This document shows positions 1 through 8,254 of a DNA stretch of 32,296 bases, piece after piece. This stretch comes from Betaproteobacteria bacterium. Its GTDB lineage: Bacteria > Pseudomonadota > Gammaproteobacteria > Burkholderiales > Burkholderiaceae_A. Below the pieces are notes generated by a model. That model was not told where the DNA came from and searched no databases. It saw only the letters and a program-made list of their open reading frames with translations. Position 1 is the stretch's first letter. Every line of letters starts with the position of its first letter. The DNA is taken from positions 1-32,296 of the forward strand of contig VGHK01000024.1 of the NCBI GenBank assembly GCA_016868305.1, written 5' to 3'. The position numbers and the translations under genes were made by a program.

Positions 1-389
1 TCCTCTAGGGCAAGGCTAGTTTCGAGATCTCCAATGCCAGTTCGGTCATGGAAGACAAATCCATCACCGTTAGAGGAAAAGACAAAAGGTATGTCGAGGG
101 TCTTGGCGTACTCCAGTGCCTGCTGAATACCGTCACCGACGGAATGTTTGTTGTCCTTGGCCTCGATAACAGCAAGGGGAATGTTGGGTTTGTAGTACAG
201 GACGTAATCGGCTCGGCTAGCCTTCCCGCGAGTCACCAATTTGCCCCGAACGATGATGCGCCCCTTTGTGAAGCTCACTTCTTCGCGAATCTGAAGCATC
301 TCGTCCCACCCCGCATTTCGAAGAGATGGCGTGATGAACTTTGTACAGATGTCACGTTCGCTTAGCCCTGCTTTATCAATCGCGGGCAT
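1..389 (-). CDS. hsdR: Type I restriction endonuclease subunit R, N-terminal part (cut by window edge)
   Basis: Reading the minus strand from the ATG at 389 gives an open frame to the window edge (about 129 residues) beginning MPAIDKAGLSERDICTKFI. It contains RADYVLYY followed by LAVIEAKD, the D...ExK signature of the PD-(D/E)xK nuclease domain at the N-terminus of HsdR/EcoEI-type R subunits, then SVGDGIQQALEYAKTLDIPFVFSSNGDGF, split here as family-typical text: the QALEYAK and FSSNGDGF stretches are characteristic. A strong GGGAGG lies 6 nt before the ATG. The family cleaves and translocates unmethylated DNA together with HsdM and HsdS, which would lie outside the window. Base composition looks more AT-rich than the genes to the right. 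Downstream motor domains are not visible, so the gene may be intact or broken beyond the edge. Confidence 0.85.
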   Translation of the reverse strand, partial: MPAIDKAGLSERDICTKFITPSLRNAGWDEMLQIREEVSFTKGRIIVRGKLVTRGKASRADYVLYYKPNIPLAVIEAKDNKHSVGDGIQQALEYAKTLDIPFVFSSNGDGFVFHDRTGIGDLETSLALE

Positions 390-640
390 ATAAATCCTCC
401 CAACCAAAGCCTAAACCTAATAGTAACTAAGGGCCCAGCCGGGGTTGCGCCACCTTAAGCGTAAGCAAAACGCAGGGGGGTCTGGGGGGACAGCGGATTG
501 ATGAAACATGACACCGGGAGACCGTTGCGCTCGGTCCCAAATGGACCCGAGCGGGCCCCGCCAAGTGATCTCCGTTTGGGTATATTTTTAGGTGGTTTTT
601 ATTGCAGGTCTATTCGGAAGCTTTGTCAGAACGTGATATC
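390..640. other. Non-coding spacer between hsdR and tRNA-Ser
   Basis: No convincing gene is seen. The spacer holds the hsdR ribosome-binding site next to 389, a G-rich stretch (about 475-490) and a GC-rich imperfect hairpin (529-552). The part nearest the tRNA (about 585-640) is AT-rich. I looked for a second copy of the tRNA-Ser 3' end that would mark an attachment site and found none inside the window. Confidence 0.5.
529..552. repeat. GC-rich inverted repeat between tRNA-Ser and hsdR
   Basis: GCTCGG (529-534) pairs with CCGAGC (547-552); an inner TCC/GGA pairing extends the stem with one bulged base and a short CAAAT-type loop. No T-run follows on either strand, so a Rho-independent terminator is not well supported. 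It lies downstream of the tRNA and upstream of hsdR; its role is unknown. Confidence 0.4.
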
Positions 641-731
641 TGGCGGAGACGGTGGGATTCGAACCCACGATCCGCTTTTGGCGGATACTCCCTTAGCAGG
701 GGAGCACCTTCGGCCTCTCGGTCACGTCTCC
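641..731 (-). tRNA. tRNA-Ser (anticodon GCU)
   Basis: The reverse complement folds as a class II tRNA: acceptor GGAGACG pairs with CGTCTCC, discriminator G and an encoded CCA (641-643). The anticodon loop CTGCTAA sits between CCCC and GGGG-like arms, giving anticodon GCT (serine AGC/AGU codons). The long variable arm (TATCCGCC...GGCGGAT-like pairing) and the T-arm GTGGGTTCGAATCCCAC are clear. Length is 91 nt with CCA. A TAGAAT -10-like box lies 9 nt upstream (746-741). Its 3' end faces the hsdR region, the side where integrative elements usually insert. Confidence 0.96.
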
Positions 732-794
732 GTTCTATTTATTCTACCCTACGACTTGCTGCTCTCTTCGGTGCGCGCTCAGCACCCGTAACGT

Positions 795-1277
795 TTACCC
801 CGCCAGCAGGGGCATAAGGTCTTTGCGAATGTCCCGCGCGCCTTGCTGGGGGGCATAGCGCTCCACCACGTTGCCCTCGCGGTTGATCAGAAACTTGGTG
901 AAATTCCACTTAATGGCTTCTGTACCCAAAATACCCGGGGCGGCACTTTTGAGATGCTGATAAAGCGGGTGCGCATGGGGCCCATTGACATCGGTCTTGG
1001 CAAAAAGCGGAAACGTGACGCTAAATCGGCTGTCGCAGAACTGGGCAATCTCGTCTGCAGACCCGGGCTCTTGGCCTCCAAACTGGTTGCAGGGAAAGGC
1101 CAAGACCTCGAACCCAGCGTCTTTTACTTCTTCGTAGAGTGCCTGCAGCTCTTTGTACTGGGGGGTAAAGCCACAGGCACTGGCCACATTCACCACCAAG
1201 AGCACCTTGCCTGCATAGTCGCGAAGGTTCTCGGTCTGGCCGTTGAGTCGCGTTAAGGCAATATCGGGTAACGCCAT
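795..1277 (-). CDS. gpx: Glutathione peroxidase family, cysteine type (probably thioredoxin-dependent)
   Basis: The 160-residue protein has all three family signatures: NVASACGFTPQY with the peroxidatic cysteine C35, FPCNQFGGQEP (residues 61-71, Q69) and KWNFTKF with W124 and N125. It carries cysteine, not selenocysteine. C81 lies 46 residues after C35, close to the resolving-cysteine position of plant and bacterial enzymes that use thioredoxin rather than glutathione; that reductant choice is inferred. There is no signal peptide, so it is cytoplasmic. It would reduce H2O2 and organic or lipid hydroperoxides. It lies 36 bp downstream of the pirin gene on the same strand, and a GTGAGGG ribosome site precedes the ATG. 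It is probably the last gene of the lysC-pirin-gpx run. Confidence 0.93.
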   Translation of the reverse strand: MALPDIALTRLNGQTENLRDYAGKVLLVVNVASACGFTPQYKELQALYEEVKDAGFEVLAFPCNQFGGQEPGSADEIAQFCDSRFSVTFPLFAKTDVNGPHAHPLYQHLKSAAPGILGTEAIKWNFTKFLINREGNVVERYAPQQGARDIRKDLMPLLAG

Positions 1278-1313
1278 ATTCTTACGCCCTCACAGTAGAG
1301 CAAACCACAAACA

Positions 1314-2204
1314 TTAGGCCGCAAGCCGCCCCGACTGATAGTCGGCAATGGCCTGCTCGATTTCTTGTCGCGTATTCATGACGAAGGGGCCATACTGCAC
1401 CACGGGCTCGTTCAGTGGTCGTGCCGCCAATACCAAGAACCGTGCGCCTGCCGCCTGCGCGCGCACTTCGAGTGCCTCGCCGGGCCCAAGTACGCCGCCC
1501 ATTTTGATACTCAGCGACCCGCCGGGCAGATCGACCGCACCTTTAAAGACGTAGACAAAGCACGCATGGCCTTCTGGCAGCCTCTGAGTAAACACACCAC
1601 CCGCAGGAAGGGTGACATCGAGGAAGAGGGGCTGGGTGCTAATGCCGTGAATTGGACCTGTGGTTGGCCCCGCCGTTTGCCTCGTCGCGGACGCCTGCCC
1701 TAGGCCCTGCGCATCATTAGGCGCAAAAAACTGGCCTGCAATTACCTTAACCCGTATACCGTTTACCAATGACACGACCGGAATCTCTGCACTGGGAATG
1801 TCACGATAGCTCGCAGGCTTCATTTTCTCGGCCGCAGGCAGGTTGATCCAGAGCTGAAACCCCCGCATCGCGCCGCGTTCCTGCTGAGGCATTTCGGAGT
1901 GAATGATGCCGCGGCCGGCGGTCATCCACTGCACATCGCCGCTGCGCAGATGGCCCTTATTGCCCAGATGGTCTTCGTGCAGCATGTGGCCTTCGAGCAT
2001 GTAGGTAACCGTCTCAAAGCCACGATGGGGATGAGGAGGAAAGCCCGCAATATAGTCGTCTGGGTTTTCGGTGGAGAACTCATCGAGCATGAGAAATGGG
2101 TCTACCCGCATCTGGTGGGCGCCCAGGCTGCGGTGCAGCCGCACCCCAGCGCCATCAGAGGTCTGCTGCGCGGGAATTGTCTGAACCAGTGCCCGGGCGG
2201 TCAT
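1314..2204 (-). CDS. Pirin family bicupin protein
   Basis: The 296-residue protein is full length for the pirin family. The N-terminal cupin has the metal set H58, H60 (FPPHPHRGFETVTYMLEG), H102 and E104 (GRGIIHSEMP). DPFLMLDEF near residue 36 is also typical. A less conserved C-terminal cupin follows from about residue 185. Family members bind Fe(II); some are quercetin dioxygenases and others modulate enzymes, for example pyruvate dehydrogenase E1 in Serratia. The substrate cannot be told here. Its ATG overlaps the lysC stop codon (ATGA, 2201-2204), so translation is probably coupled to lysC. That pairing has no obvious metabolic logic and may reflect insertion behind lysC. Confidence 0.93.
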   Translation of the reverse strand: MTARALVQTIPAQQTSDGAGVRLHRSLGAHQMRVDPFLMLDEFSTENPDDYIAGFPPHPHRGFETVTYMLEGHMLHEDHLGNKGHLRSGDVQWMTAGRGIIHSEMPQQERGAMRGFQLWINLPAAEKMKPASYRDIPSAEIPVVSLVNGIRVKVIAGQFFAPNDAQGLGQASATRQTAGPTTGPIHGISTQPLFLDVTLPAGGVFTQRLPEGHACFVYVFKGAVDLPGGSLSIKMGGVLGPGEALEVRAQAAGARFLVLAARPLNEPVVQYGPFVMNTRQEIEQAIADYQSGRLAA

Positions 2205-3445
2205 GACAGTCCAAACGCCTTATGCAGAGCTCGAACGGCGAGCTCCATGTACTTGTCAGCGATAACCACCGAGATCTTAATCTCGCTGGTAGAGATCATC
2301 TGAATATTAATGCCCTCGGCCGCAAGCGTTTCGAACATCTGGCTTGCGATGCCGACATGGGATCGCATACCAATGCCAACCACCGACACCTTACAGATCT
2401 GGTTATCACCAGAGATTTCGCGGGCGTTGATCTCGGGCTGCACCTTGGCCTGAAGGACATCGAGGGCCTTCTGAAGCTCATTGCGGTGCACTGTGAAAGA
2501 GAAATCGGTCATGCCATCGTGGCTGGCGTTTTGAATAATCATGTCCACATCGACATTGGCCTGGGCCACGGGCCCCAGAATGCGATAGGCCACGCCGGGC
2601 TTGTCGGGAACGCCTGCGATCGTAATCTTGGCCTCGTCACGGTTAAAGGCAATACCCGAAATAACGGCCTGCTCCATGGTGTCGTCTTCCTCGTATGTGA
2701 TCAGGGTGCCCGACTGGGCCTCTTCTTGTAAATCGATATCAGGGTCGGTAAGGCTCGAGAGAACGCGGGTTTTTACTTTGTACTTTCCTGCAAACTCCAC
2801 CGAACGAATCTGCAGCACCTTAGAGCCCAGGCTTGCCATCTCAAGCATTTCCTCAAAGGTGATCTTCGCGAGCCTGCGGGCGTCGGGCTCGATGCGCGGG
2901 TCGGTGGTGTAGACGCCATCAACATCGGTGTAGATGAGGCATTCCTCTGCCTTGAGCGCCGCCGCCACGGCCACAGCGGAGGTGTCAGAGCCACCACGGC
3001 CCAGTGTGGTGATCGATCCCGCGCCGTCGATTCCCTGAAACCCAGTGATGATCACCACATAGCCGTTGCCCAGGTCTTCCCTCACCCGGGCATCATCAAT
3101 CGACTCGATACGGGCCTTGGTGTAGGCAGAGTTAGTGCGCACAGGCACCTGCCAGCCGGTATAGCTGCGGGCCTTGACCCCTTGTTTCTGTAGCGCCAGC
3201 GCCAGTAGCCCCACAGAGACTTGTTCGCCGGTGGCGGCGATCTGGTCAAGTTCGCGAGGGTCTGGGTTGTCGGTGATTTCTCTGGCAAGACCCAGAAGCC
3301 GATTGGTCTCGCCGCTCATGGCAGAGGGCACGACGACCATCTGGTGGCCTGCCCGGTGCCACTTGGCGACACGCCGAGCGACATTCTGAATACGCTCGGT
3401 GGACCCCATACTGGTGCCACCGTATTTATGAACAATGAGAGACAT
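2201..3445 (-). CDS. lysC: Aspartate kinase
   Basis: The 414-residue protein starts MSLIVHKYGGTSMGS, the amino-acid-kinase nucleotide signature KYGGTS at residues 7-12. GRGGSDTSAVAVAAAL near residue 150 and YTDVDGVYTTDPR form the aspartate-binding region. Two ACT domains follow from about residue 265 (ITIAGVPDKPGVAYRI and KVSVVGIGMRSHVGIA), as in lysine/threonine-sensitive monofunctional enzymes. It phosphorylates aspartate, the first step toward lysine, threonine, methionine and diaminopimelate. It lies 38 bp after tilS. In many betaproteobacteria accA-tilS-lysC is followed at once by a tRNA-Ser gene; here pirin and gpx lie between them. Confidence 0.97.
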   Translation of the reverse strand: MSLIVHKYGGTSMGSTERIQNVARRVAKWHRAGHQMVVVPSAMSGETNRLLGLAREITDNPDPRELDQIAATGEQVSVGLLALALQKQGVKARSYTGWQVPVRTNSAYTKARIESIDDARVREDLGNGYVVIITGFQGIDGAGSITTLGRGGSDTSAVAVAAALKAEECLIYTDVDGVYTTDPRIEPDARRLAKITFEEMLEMASLGSKVLQIRSVEFAGKYKVKTRVLSSLTDPDIDLQEEAQSGTLITYEEDDTMEQAVISGIAFNRDEAKITIAGVPDKPGVAYRILGPVAQANVDVDMIIQNASHDGMTDFSFTVHRNELQKALDVLQAKVQPEINAREISGDNQICKVSVVGIGMRSHVGIASQMFETLAAEGINIQMISTSEIKISVVIADKYMELAVRALHKAFGLS

Positions 3446-3483
3446 GAGAGAAACCTGCGCGCGGCAGATTGGTTAGCGAAAGG

Positions 3484-4557
3484 TTAACGAGGCCAATGGG
3501 CTGAATGTGAATGGTCGAGATGCAAAAATCCCGCGCGTAACCATACCCGAAATCCGCCGGATTCTCCAGCCACAGCGGCTGCGACGGTAAGCTGGGCCCG
3601 GCTTTCAGGGCCCGCGCTGCGAAGCTGCCGGCAGAACTCTTCAAGGCGTCTTGCCGGTGGCATTGGAAGGCCTTTTTCCGCAATCCATGCCCGCAAGGTT
3701 CTCGCCATACGGGTAGCCGGCATGCTACAGAGTGCCGAGAGGCTAAGCCTGTCTATGCCATCTGCATGGGGTGCCTTGCAGAGCTGCAGGTCTTTGCGGG
3801 TGACCGACTCCAAGACCGCCCGTGCCTCTTGTAGATGCGCCACAGACCGGGCCATGGCACTGACTGCCCCAGGACGCATGGATCGCAACACAGGCATGAC
3901 CTCCCGTCGCAGCCGGTTGCGATCGAAATACATAGCCTCGTTGCTAGGGTCGTCGATCCAGTGCAGGCCATGCTTTCGTGCATATGCCTGCAGCGCCTTT
4001 TTGTCGCAGCCAAGAAGAGGGCGCCAGAGCAGGCCCCATGGGCTTGGGGTAAGGGTCTGCATAGCAGTGAGCCCTTCGAGTCCTGCGCCGCGCATCCACT
4101 GCAGCAGCATTGTTTCAACCAGGTCGTCTTGATGATGGGCCAGGGCGATACCCCGCGCCTTGTTGTGGCGGCACTGCATCCCAAGTGCTGCTCGCCGTGC
4201 CTGTCGGGCGGCGGCCTCTATGCCAAGGGCCGATTTCTGTTCAGCCGAAATGACGGGCCTGCGCACGGCAAGCGCGATTTTATGAAGGGCGCAGAATGAT
4301 CGGCAGTGCTGCTCCATGGCATGGGCTGCCGGCTGCAGCCGATGATTCACATGGGCCGCCTGAACCGAAAAATGTTGCCAGGCCTGACCGCCCGCTATCT
4401 GCCGAGCCAGGGCATGCAAGAGTACGGTGGAATCAAGGCCTCCTGAATAGCCAACCAGAATAGGCCCAGGGGGCATCTCTGGCGGAGGGTGGGCTAAGGC
4501 CCGAATAACAGGGTCGCGCTGCGCTGACGCTTCAGGCGGCTTCTTTGAACTTGCCAT
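3484..4557 (-). CDS. tilS: tRNA(Ile)-lysidine synthase
   Basis: The PP-loop ATPase motif SGGLDS is at residues 38-43 ([18 protein letters not shown]), followed by [11 protein letters not shown] and [21 protein letters not shown], typical of Til[18 protein letters not shown], the conserved core of the N-terminal domain, is clear. The enzyme makes lysidine at the wobble position of tRNA-Ile(CAU) so that AUA is read correctly. At 357 residues it is slightly short in the C-terminal region but plausible for the group. The ATG at 4557 overlaps the accA end by 26 bp; M28 is an alternative start but the overlap pattern is common. Confidence 0.93.
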   Translation of the reverse strand: MASSKKPPEASAQRDPVIRALAHPPPEMPPGPILVGYSGGLDSTVLLHALARQIAGGQAWQHFSVQAAHVNHRLQPAAHAMEQHCRSFCALHKIALAVRRPVISAEQKSALGIEAAARQARRAALGMQCRHNKARGIALAHHQDDLVETMLLQWMRGAGLEGLTAMQTLTPSPWGLLWRPLLGCDKKALQAYARKHGLHWIDDPSNEAMYFDRNRLRREVMPVLRSMRPGAVSAMARSVAHLQEARAVLESVTRKDLQLCKAPHADGIDRLSLSALCSMPATRMARTLRAWIAEKGLPMPPARRLEEFCRQLRSAGPESRAQLTVAAAVAGESGGFRVWLRAGFLHLDHSHSAHWPR

Positions 4558-5497
4558 AGGCCCGAATGCGCGCCTGTCGCCGCGCGATTAAGGCGTCTGT
4601 CTCTAGCCCTGCGACGAGCTTGAGCCCCTCTTCAATTGCTTTTTTAAGCTGCGCGGCGGCTTGGTCGGGGGCCCGGTGCGCGCCGCCGAGAGGCTCGGGT
4701 ACAACACGGTCGATAAGCCCCAGCGTCTTGAGCCTCTGCGCCGTGATACCGAGGGCCTCGGCGGCCTCGGGCGCCCGCTCGGCGCTTTTCCAGAGAATGG
4801 AGGCACAGCCCTCGGGAGAGATAACCGAGTAGGTGGCATATTGCAGCATCACCATGTGGTCGCCCACCGCGATGGCGAGCGCGCCCCCAGAGCCTCCTTC
4901 GCCAATTACCGCAGCGATAAGGGGAACCTCAAGACCGGCCATGACAAAAAGGTTGCGGCCGATGGCCTCGGACTGGCCGCGTTCCTCAGCACCGATGCCG
5001 GGATAGGCGCCTGGGGTGTCAATAAGCGTGATAACCGGCAGGCCAAACCGCTCGGCCAGGAGCATCAGCCGCTCTGCCTTGCGATAGCCCTCGGGCCTTG
5101 GCATGCCAAAGTTTCGAAAAGTACGTTCTTTAAGGTCGCGGCCCTTTTGGTGGCCAATCACCATAACCGACTGCCCATTGAAACGCGCAAGGCCGCCCAC
5201 AATGGCGGGGTCATCGGCGAAACTTCGGTCGCCGTGAAGCTCATAAAAATCTGTGAACACAGCCCCGATATAGTCGAGGGTGTAAGGGCGCTGCGGGTGA
5301 CGGGCAACCTGGGCGATCTGCCAGGGGGTGAGCTTTGCGTAGATCTCTTTGAGCTGCAGGTCGGCCTTCTCGCGCAACTGGGTAATCTCTTCAGAGATAT
5401 CCACGGCCGAGTCGTTCTGCACAAACCGAAGCTCTTCGATCTTGGCCTCGAGTTCGGCCACAGACTGTTCAAAGTCCAGGAAGGTCTGTTTCATCAA
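4532..5497 (-). CDS. accA: Acetyl-CoA carboxylase carboxyltransferase subunit alpha
   Basis: The 321-residue protein matches AccA in length and motifs: [23 protein letters not shown]-type coiled N-terminus (only the first residues are diagnostic), [33 protein letters not shown] and [15 protein letters not shown], the last two forming the carboxyltransferase active site. With AccD it transfers carboxyl from carboxybiotin to acetyl-CoA, giving malonyl-CoA. Two ATGs are in tandem (5497 and 5494); the second matches the usual family start. It sits 48 bp after cysS and overlaps tilS. Confidence 0.97.
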   Translation of the reverse strand: MMKQTFLDFEQSVAELEAKIEELRFVQNDSAVDISEEITQLREKADLQLKEIYAKLTPWQIAQVARHPQRPYTLDYIGAVFTDFYELHGDRSFADDPAIVGGLARFNGQSVMVIGHQKGRDLKERTFRNFGMPRPEGYRKAERLMLLAERFGLPVITLIDTPGAYPGIGAEERGQSEAIGRNLFVMAGLEVPLIAAVIGEGGSGGALAIAVGDHMVMLQYATYSVISPEGCASILWKSAERAPEAAEALGITAQRLKTLGLIDRVVPEPLGGAHRAPDQAAAQLKKAIEEGLKLVAGLETDALIARRQARIRAYGKFKEAA

Positions 5498-5545
5498 GAA
5501 GGTATTGTCCTCTATTTTGAGGATTGGCAGGCGCGGGTGGCTGAG

Positions 5546-7021
5546 CTAGGCCCTGCGCCAGGTCGTTCCACCCGGACCATCCTCAAGAACAATGCCCTTG
5601 GCCAGCAGCGCCGCCCGAATGGCATCGGCCTGGGCAAAGTCTTTATCTTTTTTCGCCGCAGCCCTGCGGGCGATTTCCGCCTCGATTGCCGCATGGGAGG
5701 CTTCGGCGCTGTCTTGTCCCTGACCGCCTGCCTGCCGGGCCTCTGCGGGAGCCCTCTGCAGCAGCCCCAGAATTCCTCCTAGTTGCCGCAGCAGCTGCCC
5801 GCGCGCCCGGTTCTGCTGGGCCTCGCTGGGATCTTCGCGGTTTTTGAGTATCTCGGCGGCCAGGCCAAACAGACAGGCAATGGCCTCGGGGGTATTGAAG
5901 TCGTCTTCCATGGCCTGGGCAAATGCCTGTACCAGTGCATTGTCGCTGCGCAGGGCCTGCATGCCCTGGCGGGTGGTATCTGTTGATGAATCGGCAGCCG
6001 CTGTTAGTCCGCTGGCCTCCAGTGCGGTGTAGAGCCGCAGCAGGCCTGACCGCGACTCTTGCAGGGCGGCATCCGAATAGTTGAGCGGGCTGCGGTAGTG
6101 GGCGCGCAGAATAAAGAACCGCACCACCTCTGGGTCAAATGCCGCCAGCACTTCGCGAATCGTGAAAAAGTTACCCAGAGATTTCGACATCTTTTCATCG
6201 TCGATACGCACAAAGCCGTTGTGCATCCAGATATTGACAAAGGGCTTACCGGTCTCTGCACGATAGGCGCCCTCCGACTGGGCGATTTCATTTTCGTGGT
6301 GGGGAAACTGCAGGTCTGCACCGCCCCCATGGATATCGAAATGCGGTCCTAACAGGCTGCAGCTCATCGCCGAGCATTCGATATGCCAGCCTGGCCGACC
6401 CTTGCCATAGCGGGAGGGCCAGACGGCATCGGCGGGCTCCTCGGGCTTGGCCTGTTTCCATAAGACAAAGTCGAGGGGGTCGCGTTTCTGGTCTTCTATG
6501 GCTACCCGTTCGCCTGCCCGCAGGTCGTCAAGAGACTTTCCAGAGAGCTGGCCATAGCCGGCAAAGGCCCGCACCGAGAAGTTCATATCGCCCGGCTCGC
6601 CGTCGCTGCGCACCGCCTGGTAGGCGTAGCCATTGGTGGTGAGCCTGTCGATAAGAGAGAGCATCTGCGGCACGTAGTCGGTGGCGCGAGGCTCATGGTC
6701 AGGCGGTTCGACACCCAGTGCCGCGGCATCTTGGTTCATGGCCGCGATGAACCTGGCGGTAAGGGCGGCGATGGGCTCGTTGTTTTCCACGGCGCGCTTG
6801 ATAATCTTGTCTTCGATATCGGTGATATTGCGCACGTAGGTTACCCGCAGCCCCAGGCAACGAAGCCACCGACGCACCATGTCAAATGCCACCAGCACGC
6901 GGGCGTGGCCAACATGGCAGTAGTCGTACACCGTCATGCCACAGACATACATGCGGACATGGCCCGGTTCAATAGGTGCCAGCGTGTCCTTGGTGCGGGT
7001 TAGGCTGTTATAGATCTGCAA
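5546..7021 (-). CDS. cysS: Cysteinyl-tRNA synthetase
   Basis: The 491-residue class I synthetase has the HIGH-type motif [14 protein letters not shown], and zinc ligands in [11 protein letters not shown] (C27 or C28) plus WHIECSAMS and [13 protein letters not shown]. It charges tRNA-Cys. The only suitable start is TTG at 7021, preceded by AGAGGGG at about 5-6 nt; the protein then begins [11 protein letters not shown], matching the family. It heads the minus-strand run cysS-accA-tilS-lysC-pirin-gpx and is divergent from the TPR-PpiB gene, with only 69 bp between the two starts. Confidence 0.97.
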   Translation of the reverse strand: MQIYNSLTRTKDTLAPIEPGHVRMYVCGMTVYDYCHVGHARVLVAFDMVRRWLRCLGLRVTYVRNITDIEDKIIKRAVENNEPIAALTARFIAAMNQDAAALGVEPPDHEPRATDYVPQMLSLIDRLTTNGYAYQAVRSDGEPGDMNFSVRAFAGYGQLSGKSLDDLRAGERVAIEDQKRDPLDFVLWKQAKPEEPADAVWPSRYGKGRPGWHIECSAMSCSLLGPHFDIHGGGADLQFPHHENEIAQSEGAYRAETGKPFVNIWMHNGFVRIDDEKMSKSLGNFFTIREVLAAFDPEVVRFFILRAHYRSPLNYSDAALQESRSGLLRLYTALEASGLTAAADSSTDTTRQGMQALRSDNALVQAFAQAMEDDFNTPEAIACLFGLAAEILKNREDPSEAQQNRARGQLLRQLGGILGLLQRAPAEARQAGGQGQDSAEASHAAIEAEIARRAAAKKDKDFAQADAIRAALLAKGIVLEDGPGGTTWRRA

Positions 7022-7055
7022 GAAAACCCCTCTGATCCTGTCGGCGACTGGTCTA

Positions 7056-7083
7056 TTCGCCTCGTATTTTTAGTCTTTATACT
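7056..7083 (+). promoter_or_regulatory. Candidate promoter for TPR-ppiB, close to the start codon
   Basis: TATACT at 7078-7083 is a good -10 box, 7 nt before the ATG at 7091. The best -35 is weak (TTCGCC, 7056-7061, 16-nt spacer). No Shine-Dalgarno precedes the ATG. Transcription would start at about the A of the ATG, suggesting a leaderless mRNA. Confidence 0.4.
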
Positions 7084-7090
7084 GCGAACT

Positions 7091-8254
7091 ATGCATTTTA
7101 ATTGGGCTTCCTTTCTTGGCCGTTGGCTTTCGCTGGTCTGGCTGTCACTGCTGCCGGTCGCGGTGCTCGCGCAGCCGCTTGTCAGCCCGGCAGGTGTTGT
7201 TCCTGCCATCTCGCCTGAAATTACCCGGGCCGCAGACCTCTTGGAGCTTCGGCAGTTTGCCGAGGCCGAAAAGGCAATCAAAGACGGGCTTCGGGCGAGG
7301 CCGCGTGATCCGCAGTGGCGCTTCCTTGAGGCCGTGCTCTGGGCGGAGACCCGCAAGCCTGATGAGGCCATTGCTGCCTTCGAGTCTCTGGTGGATGAGT
7401 TCCCTGAGCTGTCTGAGCCGCACAATAACCTAGCTGTTTTGTATCTTCGCCAGGGGCAGCCCCAGAAGGCCCGCCAGGCACTTGAGCGGGCCATTCGAAA
7501 CCGGCCCGACTATGCCCTGGCCTACGAAAACCTGGGTGATCTCTATGTGCAGATGGCCTTCGATGCCTATGATCGCGGCAGCCGGGTGCCCACTGCCTCG
7601 GCATTTCTCAAGCCCAAGCGCGATCATCTGCTGGCCCTGCCCGCAGCACGGCAAGTCTCTTCTGCCCCGATCTCCGAGTCTGATCAGCCCAGCCCTTGGG
7701 CTGCCGGTCTTGTTCCTGTTTCAAATGTTCAGCGCTCTGCGCGAAAGGAAAGGCCTTACATGGTTGAACTTACCACCACGATTGGGAAAATCACCCTTAG
7801 GCTTGATGCCGAGAAGGCGCCAAAGACCGTAGAGAACTTTCTTGCCTACGTGAAAAGCGGGCACTTCGATGGCACCATTTTTCATCGGGTAATTGACGGG
7901 TTCATGATCCAAGGCGGGGGGTTTGACGAGAAAATGGTGCAGAAGCCCACTCGGGACCCGATAGACAATGAGGCTAGCAATGGCCTAAAGAATAAGGCTT
8001 ACACGGTGGCGATGGCCCGCACCAGCGACCCGCACTCTGCCACGGCCCAGTTTTTCATCAACGTGGTGGACAACGCCTTCCTGGATTTCAAGGTACCAAC
8101 GGGCAATGGCTGGGGCTATGCGGTCTTTGGAGAGGTCGTAGAGGGTAAGGATGTTGTCGACAAAATCAAGAAGGTAAAGACCGCCAACAAAGGCTTTAAT
8201 GCCGATGTACCGGTGGATCCCGTGGTTATTACCAAAGCTGAGGCGAAGCAATAA
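7091..8254 (+). CDS. ppiB: Secreted TPR protein fused to cyclophilin-type peptidyl-prolyl isomerase (PpiB)
   Basis: One 387-residue frame contains two modules usually found as separate neighbouring genes. Residues 1-28 look like a signal peptide (hydrophobic core, VLA/Q cleavage). Residues about 40-170 hold TPR-like helices ([36 protein letters not shown]). Residues 224-387 are a complete cyclophilin closely resembling cytoplasmic E. coli Ppi[59 protein letters not shown]. The active-site Arg/Phe/Gln positions are kept. An internal ATG at 7760, with AAGGAAAGG upstream, would give a 164-residue PpiB, the usual family length. So the cell may make a long periplasmic fusion, a short cytosolic PpiB, or both. 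A sequencing error removing a stop is also possible. Confidence 0.85.
   Translation: MHFNWASFLGRWLSLVWLSLLPVAVLAQPLVSPAGVVPAISPEITRAADLLELRQFAEAEKAIKDGLRARPRDPQWRFLEAVLWAETRKPDEAIAAFESLVDEFPELSEPHNNLAVLYLRQGQPQKARQALERAIRNRPDYALAYENLGDLYVQMAFDAYDRGSRVPTASAFLKPKRDHLLALPAARQVSSAPISESDQPSPWAAGLVPVSNVQRSARKERPYMVELTTTIGKITLRLDAEKAPKTVENFLAYVKSGHFDGTIFHRVIDGFMIQGGGFDEKMVQKPTRDPIDNEASNGLKNKAYTVAMARTSDPHSATAQFFINVVDNAFLDFKVPTGNGWGYAVFGEVVEGKDVVDKIKKVKTANKGFNADVPVDPVVITKAEAKQ

Noticed and set aside
48-365. 105-residue open frame on the plus strand
   Set aside because: It lies antisense to the clear HsdR frame on the minus strand, which has nuclease motifs and a ribosome site.
390-731. Attachment-site repeat of the tRNA-Ser 3' end
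   Set aside because: No second copy of the T-arm or acceptor sequence was found in the window, so no att site is called.
4661-5782. 373-residue open frame on the plus strand
   Set aside because: It is antisense to accA and the end of cysS, both of which are certain.
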